Assembly (NCBI RefSeq): GCF_037325665.1
Contig: NC_090245.1
Coordinates: forward strand, 105,707,309 to 105,771,308
Reading direction: 5' to 3'
From: Littorina saxatilis
Lineage: Eukaryota > Mollusca > Gastropoda > Littorinimorpha > Littorinidae
DNA length: 64,000 bases
In this document: piece after piece, positions 59,901-64,000 of the stretch
How positions within the stretch are numbered: the first letter of the stretch is position 1
Layout of the letters: each line of letters starts with the position of its first letter
The notes under the pieces: generated by a model
What the model was told of the DNA's origin: nothing
What the model saw: the letters and a program-made list of their open reading frames with translations, nothing else
The model's database searches: none
Made by a program: the position numbers and the translations under genes

Positions 59901-62509
59901 GAGTTTTAAAAGTGTTCTCTCTTCCTGCATAACAAACAAATCTGTACACATCCCGGCTTAAGGGCAACCACCACCTACCAAACAAACAACAAACTCCTCC
60001 GAACCCCTAGCTCTCACATGTATTAATATTACAAATCTATTCCCTCAAGCTATTCACTACTCATGAAGCAGCACCTTGTTCTTCTTCTTCTTCAGCGTTC
60101 CAGAATTTTCTGGTTACGTGTGAGCTCTTTTGCCCATTTGGGCACCCCAAACTATACTCTGAGAGCATAGTCAGCTTCACTCCGCCTTCGTTGAGTAGGC
60201 ATGCTGGGTATTTTCGTGTTTCCATAACCCATCGAACTCCCGACATGGATTACAGAATCTTTTCCGTGCGCACTTGGTCTTGTGCTTGCATGTACACACG
60301 AAGGGGGTTAAGTCATTAGCAGGTCTGCACATAAGTTGACCTGGGAGATCGGAAAAATCTCCACTCCCACCAGGCAGCAGCGACCGGGATTCGAACTCAC
60401 GACCTCCCGATTAAGAGGCCGACGTCTTACCACCACGCCACTGCGCCCGTAAGCACCTTGTTCAAACTACACATTAATAGCTTCTTAATCTTTAGGACAG
60501 TACGTAACACCAGTAGAGCAGTTTTAAACAGTGAAGTTTCACCTTGTATGACATGAGTGCCATTCCATAGTGTCCAGCTTTACATTCCACCTCTCCTTTT
60601 CTGAAATAGCCCTGTAAAAATGTGCAGGTGTTAGATGTTTGTACTCCCCCGAAATCGGCGTATGCAGCCCAAATGGCGGGGTAAAAACGGTCATACACGT
60701 AAAAATCCACTCGTGCTAAAACATGAGTGAACGTGGTAGTCTAAGCCCATGTACGAAGAAAGAAAGAAAGATGTTTGTTCAAAGTCACAGAATAAAACGC
60801 CATGCATTGAAATATTGAAAACCCGACTGATTCTGCCTGTTTGAAATCTTTAAAAAAAATTCTTCAACAAGAAAATAAGACCCGGACAATACAATTAAGT
60901 AACTCATTTACTGAGAATGAAATGCAAATGATAAAATCATTAACATCTGATCATTGAAAGAAAAATGAAATTTTCAAACTTTACAGTTTTACACATTCAT
61001 ATTTCAATAAGAATAGGAAGAAACGGGTGACATGAAACAATTAAGTCCAAGTAGTTCCAAGGGTGAGCAACTCTTCCATAACCAAACCAAAACAGAGTTA
61101 TTTCCGAAATTTGCCTATTCTACAAAAATCAGGTTATTACTGAAGTCAAACGAGGAGTGCACGTCTGTCCTTAAAAAGAAAATATTATTTTCGCATGACA
61201 GCTCAAAATCAGTCTACAAATAGTATACCTTTGGCCAGCTTGGTTGTAATTTGATGGTTTGTTGAGCATCCTGCAGAGCGAGGTAATATTGGTCCAGTTT
61301 CAGAAAGGCTAAGGATCGATTGCTGTACAACAAGTGGTTGGATGGCTCCAGCTTCACAGCATGTGTGTAGTGCAGCACTGCCTCTGCTGGGCTGCCCTTC
61401 TTCAGCGCTGCATTCCCTTGCTCCTTCAACTGTTCAGCCTAAAACATGTAGTTATTGCGATTTTCTTCTAGTGATGCATGCATTCCCTTTAAATATGACA
61501 TTCTATTTCCACACATTCAGTCTGTAACTCATAACTCATAATATCTGTAAAAGTTATTCACTGTTATTCCGCCGGTAACTAAGCCAAAGTTTTGGATTCT
61601 GCCGGCGTTACTCGTGCAGATGCACCGACTAGTTCTTTCTTTCTTTATTTGGTGTTTAACGTCGTTTTCAACCACGAAGGTTATATCGCGACGAGGGAAA
61701 GGGGGGAGATGGGATAGGGGAAAGGGGGGAGATGGGATAGAGCCACTTGTTAAGTGTTTCTTGTTCACAAAAGCACTAATCAAAAAATTGCTCCAGGGGC
61801 TTGCAACGTAGTACAATATATGACCTTACTGGGAGAATGCAAGTTTCCAGCACAAAGGACTAAACATTTCTTACATACTGCTTGAATAAAATCTTTACAA
61901 ACATTGACTATATTCTATACAAGAACCACTTAACAAGGGTAATAAGTGAAGAATTTTATGGGTGAGAAAAGGAAAGTAAAAGGACTTTGGGGAGGCAGAA
62001 ATAAAGAAACAAGAAAAAGATCCTAATTAGGTTCACGGCATCGAGAGTGATGCGACCTTCTCTCAGAAGTTAGTAGAGAAGGCTCCCCCATCCACCACCC
62101 GGGGGACGCGCCTCTACGCCAATTAGGGGGCGCGATGCACCGACTAGTGTTTAGTACTGTCACTGTCAGTCAATTTCTACTTTTTATGCTGCATGCACCT
62201 TACTTTTTAAGCCACTTTACACAAACACGGGTAAAAACTCCGTACTAAACACATAACTGTTCCGTCCCTCACTCCAAACCCCTTGCAGTCACTGAGTTAG
62301 CAGTGCCATACCACAACGGCACAAGCCAAGGCACAACGTACATGAACGATTGTTGCTTTTGTCACTTTCACATTCAGTGTGATCGTTCACCTATGTTTTC
62401 CTGTTCACTGAATAAAGTTGACTAAAAGAAATACAGAGGATGCGTCAGACTTGTTGTCCATCGCTTGATGCAAAATGTGCGAAAATAACCAACCAACCTG
62501 AGGTTTCAT
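50289..62509 (-). CDS. TPR-repeat protein with two C-terminal hydrophobic segments
   Basis: Minus-strand exons 62509-62498, 61438-61229, 60611-60543, 59795-59642, 53328-53228, 52036-51966, 51425-51367 and 50413-50289 join by GT-AG borders with consistent phases to 266 aa. The start is the first ATG after an in-frame stop (MKPQ, then AEQLKEQGNAALKKGSPAEA). Residues about 5-110 form three TPR repeats with co-chaperone-type motifs (NHLLYSNRSLAFLKL, WPKGYFRKGEVE). Residues about 155-176 (PLVFAAGGAGIGLLVVLADQ) and 185-205 (VLQVLLISAFALIGVGISKA) are hydrophobic and look like membrane segments. The tail is Ser/Gln-rich and basic (RQRYRKAKS). A membrane-anchored Hsp70/Hsp90 docking role is a guess; I do not recognise a named orthologue. 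The exon at 59795-59642 reads on from the third TPR less typically than the rest. Confidence 0.82.
50949..51324 (-). mobile_element. SINE family A, full length, with 13-bp target duplication
   Basis: CATTACAAGCACT at 50936-50948 and 51325-51337. On the minus strand the head reads GGCGGGGTGGTAAGACGTCG and GGTCGTGAGTTCGAATCCC; the TTC tract is the tail. Lies between the last two exons of the TPR gene. Confidence 0.88.
52727..53201 (-). mobile_element. Chimeric SINE: C-type tail with a different head
   Basis: Target duplication ACTGACAATCTGAG at 52713-52726 and 53202-53215. The minus-strand 3' end is CATATC... GGCTGGACGTTAAGCAAC and (AAAC)n like family C; the middle resembles SINE B; the head (CCCGCAGTGGGGCACTGCGG) is unlike A, B or C. 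Confidence 0.8.
53566..57047 (+). mobile_element. Ngaro-like (DIRS-group) tyrosine-recombinase retrotransposon, fossil
   Basis: Split direct repeats in the order A1 - internal - B1 - A2 - B2, diagnostic of Ngaro/PAT-type elements: A1 from 53566, B1 56058-56368, A2 56369-56732, B2 56733-57047. Internal parts: reverse transcriptase plus RNase H (about 54410-55600, with a YIDD box and HTDN motif) and the start of a tyrosine recombinase (about 55680-56000). No gag-like ORF is recognised inside. Broken, with at least two large losses plus the inserted 612-bp element. The repeats are very alike apart from microsatellite length, so insertion is probably recent on the scale of this genome. Confidence 0.75.
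53659..54270. mobile_element. 612-bp element with CAGGGCCGGACT termini
   Basis: Inverted ends CAGGGCCGGACT / AGTCCGGCCCTG and TGCTT at 53654-53658 and 54271-54275. Interior with GCGAAGCGCC repeats and oligo-G. Same length as 17405-18014 and likely the same family. Confidence 0.75.
57753..57860 (-). repeat. End fragment of the dispersed element at 40268-41500
   Basis: AAGTCGCGTAAAGGGAAATT and GGAACTCACAGACTGAAACT are the reverse of the right end of the complete copy. Confidence 0.5.
58015..59570 (-). repeat. AGGTCA-rich dispersed element, copy 3, reverse and interrupted
   Basis: Reads in reverse from AACAAGAAGGGCAAAGCCC to GCATGTGAGTCA. Copy 1 and 2 sequence runs to about 58815 and resumes at about 59542; the ~725 bp between is a separate insertion that begins with a long hairpin. 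TPR gene intron 4. Confidence 0.75.
58828..58961. repeat. 134-base near-perfect hairpin
   Basis: The left arm ATTACGAGCTAGTCGTGTGA, CAGAGAGTTTTCTTGCACAC is mirrored exactly at the right, and the inner part GTTTCAC ... GTGAAAC continues the stem down to a loop of about 15 bases. It lies at one end of the insertion in the third AGGTCA-rich element. Confidence 0.8.
60082..60450 (-). mobile_element. SINE family A, full length, with 12-bp target duplication
   Basis: AGCACCTTGTTC at 60070-60081 and 60452-60463. Head on the minus strand GGCGTGGTGGTAAGACGTCG, GAGTTCGAATCCC; (TTC)n tail. Confidence 0.87.
60645..60770 (+). mobile_element. SINE family A 3' fragment
   Basis: CGGCGTATGCAGCCCAAATG, GTCATACACGTAAAAATCC and a GAAAGAAAG tail. 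It follows the acceptor of TPR exon 3 at 60612 on its upstream side. Confidence 0.7.
60780..61210. other. TPR gene intron 2, rest
   Basis: AT-rich sequence with no repeat or coding signal that I recognise. Confidence 0.5.
61634..62133 (-). mobile_element. SINE with B-type tail and a different head
   Basis: Target duplication GATGCACCGACTAGT at 61619-61633 and 62134-62148. The minus-strand tail is SINE B (GACGTTAAACACC, AAATAAAG) but the head begins GCGCCCCCTAATTGGCGTAG, unlike other B copies. Intron 1 of the TPR gene. Confidence 0.85.
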
Positions 62510-62569
62510 TGTGGAAAGTTTAGCAGAAATGTTGCGATGACAGACGATTCTGTCCACTTCCGTTGTGTA

Positions 62570-62638
62570 TCACATGACCTTATCAGAACCAGGTATGGAG
62601 GTCTCCCTTTTGCGTACTTCGGAGCGGTGTCACGTGAT
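62570..62638. promoter_or_regulatory. E-box pair in a divergent promoter
   Basis: ATCACATGAC (62569-62578) and GTCACGTGAT (62629-62638) lie between the TPR start codon (62509, minus) and the small ORF (62726, plus). Both are one or two changes from the CLEAR consensus. An ETS-like CACTTCCG is at 62555-62562. Confidence 0.4.
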
Positions 62639-62725
62639 ACGCAGAAATGGGTTGGAGGGCAAGAAGCGGAACGGCTAGTAGCGTCAGTGCGCCGCTCGAT
62701 GATTCGGGAGTGTTTTAATTGAATA

Positions 62726-62836
62726 ATGTCAAAATCAGGAACAAAAACGGTCGACCAGCCAAAAGAGAAGTACATTACATCATTGAGTGACGTTGCTAAA
62801 GTGCGATACTTGGAGAAATTGACCGAAGCTCTTTAG
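62726..62836 (+). CDS. Candidate 36-aa protein, divergent to the TPR gene
   Basis: ATG right after an in-frame TGA; reads MSKSGTKTVDQPKEKYITSL then SDVAKVRYLEKLTEAL and stop. Lys-rich and helix-forming; no family recognised. An AATAAA at 63288-63293 would give a ~0.6-kb transcript. It may be an intact small gene or the first coding exon of something larger. The next ~300 bases contain a tandem duplication (62828 and 62945: AGCTCTTTAGTTT ... TATTTCTAACTTTGTATG). Confidence 0.4.
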   Translation: MSKSGTKTVDQPKEKYITSLSDVAKVRYLEKLTEAL

Positions 62837-63060
62837 TTTCAGACTACATATAATTTCTGCTTCAGTGTGTGTGCATGAGTTTTCATTTTGTTATTATTCA
62901 AGAACTTGTAGTTCTATTTCTAACTTTGTATGTTTATGTGTGAAGCTCTTTAGTTTTAGATTACCTATTATTTCTGCTTCAGTGTGTGTGAGTTTTCATT
63001 TCATTGTTATTCGAGAAATGGTATTTCTAACTTTGTATGTTTATGTTTGGAGAAGCGATT
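62828..63060 (+). repeat. ~117-bp tandem duplication
   Basis: GAAGCTCTTTAGTTT, TAATTTCTGCTTCAGTGTG and AACTTTGTATGTTTATGT appear twice. The first copy overlaps the end of the 36-aa ORF. Confidence 0.7.
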
Positions 63061-63309
63061 CTTTTTTCCTTTTTGGGATGTCTGCTTTAGTGCTTACTTT
63101 GATATTACCTTAGAACATTTATTGTGAACCTGTAAATGTGTAATGTGTGTGTGTGTTTTTTGTTCTTCTTTTTTATTTTTTCTATTTCTTTTTACTTTAG
63201 TGCTGCTGAAGACAGTAACTAAAACTTTCCCTGAATTCAGTGTTACGTGTTTTTTTATATATATGTTGACAATGACAGTTCAGTTAAATAAAGCGTTGAA
63301 CACATTATA

Positions 63310-63770
63310 TGTATTTTAATTTTTACCAATCTGTCACTCTGTGAATGTGAAGCTGGTGTGAGTGTGATATTTAACACATTACTTTTGATTTGTACCTAAT
63401 CTCTGCCTTTGTTAGCTCCAGTAGGTGTGTTTTCAACAGTTTTGTTCAATTTTGTGAAACGTTACTGTTTTGAGACAAACCAGACACATATTTTTCCGTT
63501 TAGGACAGCTGGGCTCAACATATTAACTTTGTTGACTAAACAAAGGAGCCATTACACAGATACACACTCATTCTGACAATCACTCACCAGATTCTTCACA
63601 ATTAAGAAATGTCTCAGATAAGACACACGCAAGCTTAAAAAAAAAGTCTTAAGAACAAAAACGTTACTGCAACAACAATGTATTTATTAGTTCTTACTAA
63701 AATCACATGCTTCAATAAAAAAAAGCATAAACTGTACAGACATGCTAACCAGCACTGATTAAGGCACACA
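63310..63770. other. Region without a supported gene
   Basis: Unique, AT-rich. A minus-strand AATAAA at 63680-63685 suggests the end of a minus-strand gene whose body lies beyond the window. Confidence 0.3.
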
Positions 63771-63776
63771 CTTGGA

Positions 63777-63903
63777 GTCAAAAAGCTATGGCATCAACAT
63801 AAGCAGTGTTGAATCTGTTTCAAATTGCACACTTCAGTCAAAAAGCTATGGCATCAACATATGCAGTGTTGAATCTGTTTCAAATTGCACACTTCAGTCA
63901 AAA
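63777..63903. repeat. Two 62-bp tandem units
   Basis: AGTCAAAAAGCTATGGCATC ... GTTGAATCTGTTTCAAATTG then CACACTTC, repeated with one difference. Possibly in the 3'UTR of a minus-strand gene. Confidence 0.8.
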
Positions 63904-64000
63904 ATCACATGTCTGACAATGAGTGAATTAGTGTTTCCAATCAATGAACGGTAACTGTTTACATATAAAAACTGACAAAAAAAGAAAAGAACTGTACACA

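Noticed and set aside
62537-62722. 61-aa plus-strand ORF in the divergent promoter
   Set aside because: Lies across the TPR 5'UTR and promoter, no coding character; ends just before the better 36-aa candidate.

Overview
The window is nuclear DNA of an invertebrate animal, most likely a mollusc and perhaps a marine snail. This is inferred from GT-AG introns of 0.1-4 kb, a very high load of tRNA-headed SINEs, Tc1/pogo/PIF-type DNA elements, long GT/GA/CT microsatellites and metazoan gene families. Species is a guess from overall character, not a database result.

Five host gene regions can be supported. (1) 1349-15221, plus strand: a 13-exon beta-hexosaminidase (HEXA/HEXB family, GH20), 540 aa. 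(2) 17017-30881, plus strand: its tandem paralogue, with identical lengths for exons 3-13, 550 or 553 aa depending on which copy of exon 10 is used. (3) 33108-46800, plus strand: cytochrome c oxidase subunit 5A, four coding exons (153 aa) and a separate 3'UTR exon. (4) 50289-62509, minus strand: an eight-exon, 266-aa TPR protein with two C-terminal hydrophobic segments. (5) 62726-63310, plus strand: a candidate 36-codon gene sharing a 217-bp divergent promoter with gene 4.

The most interesting signal is the exon-10 cluster of the second hexosaminidase (28230-28791). Three tandem exon copies are separated by introns of only 60 and 58 nt. All start in phase 0 and end in phase 1, so any two spliced together would shift the frame: the two full copies must be used one at a time. 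They encode the active-site wall and differ at the residue pair that in human HexA (Asn423/Arg424) versus HexB (Asp452/Leu453) sets preference for acidic substrates. The first hexosaminidase carries a dead copy of the second exon, so the exon pair predates the gene duplication.

The rest is mostly transposon-derived. It includes a set of SINEs sharing one 3' tail but several heads, with clear 9-15 bp target duplications; a PIF/Harbinger-like foldback family with six copies; pogo/Tigger-like elements; two Tc1-like elements (one with an intact DD34E ORF); a three-copy repeat rich in AGGTCA half-sites; a truncated CR1/Jockey-group LINE; and a broken Ngaro-like (DIRS-group) fossil in a four-level nest of elements at 53392-57559. 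Both hexosaminidase genes show repeated local duplication of exon edges (exon 7 head, exon 10 acceptor, exon 10 donor).
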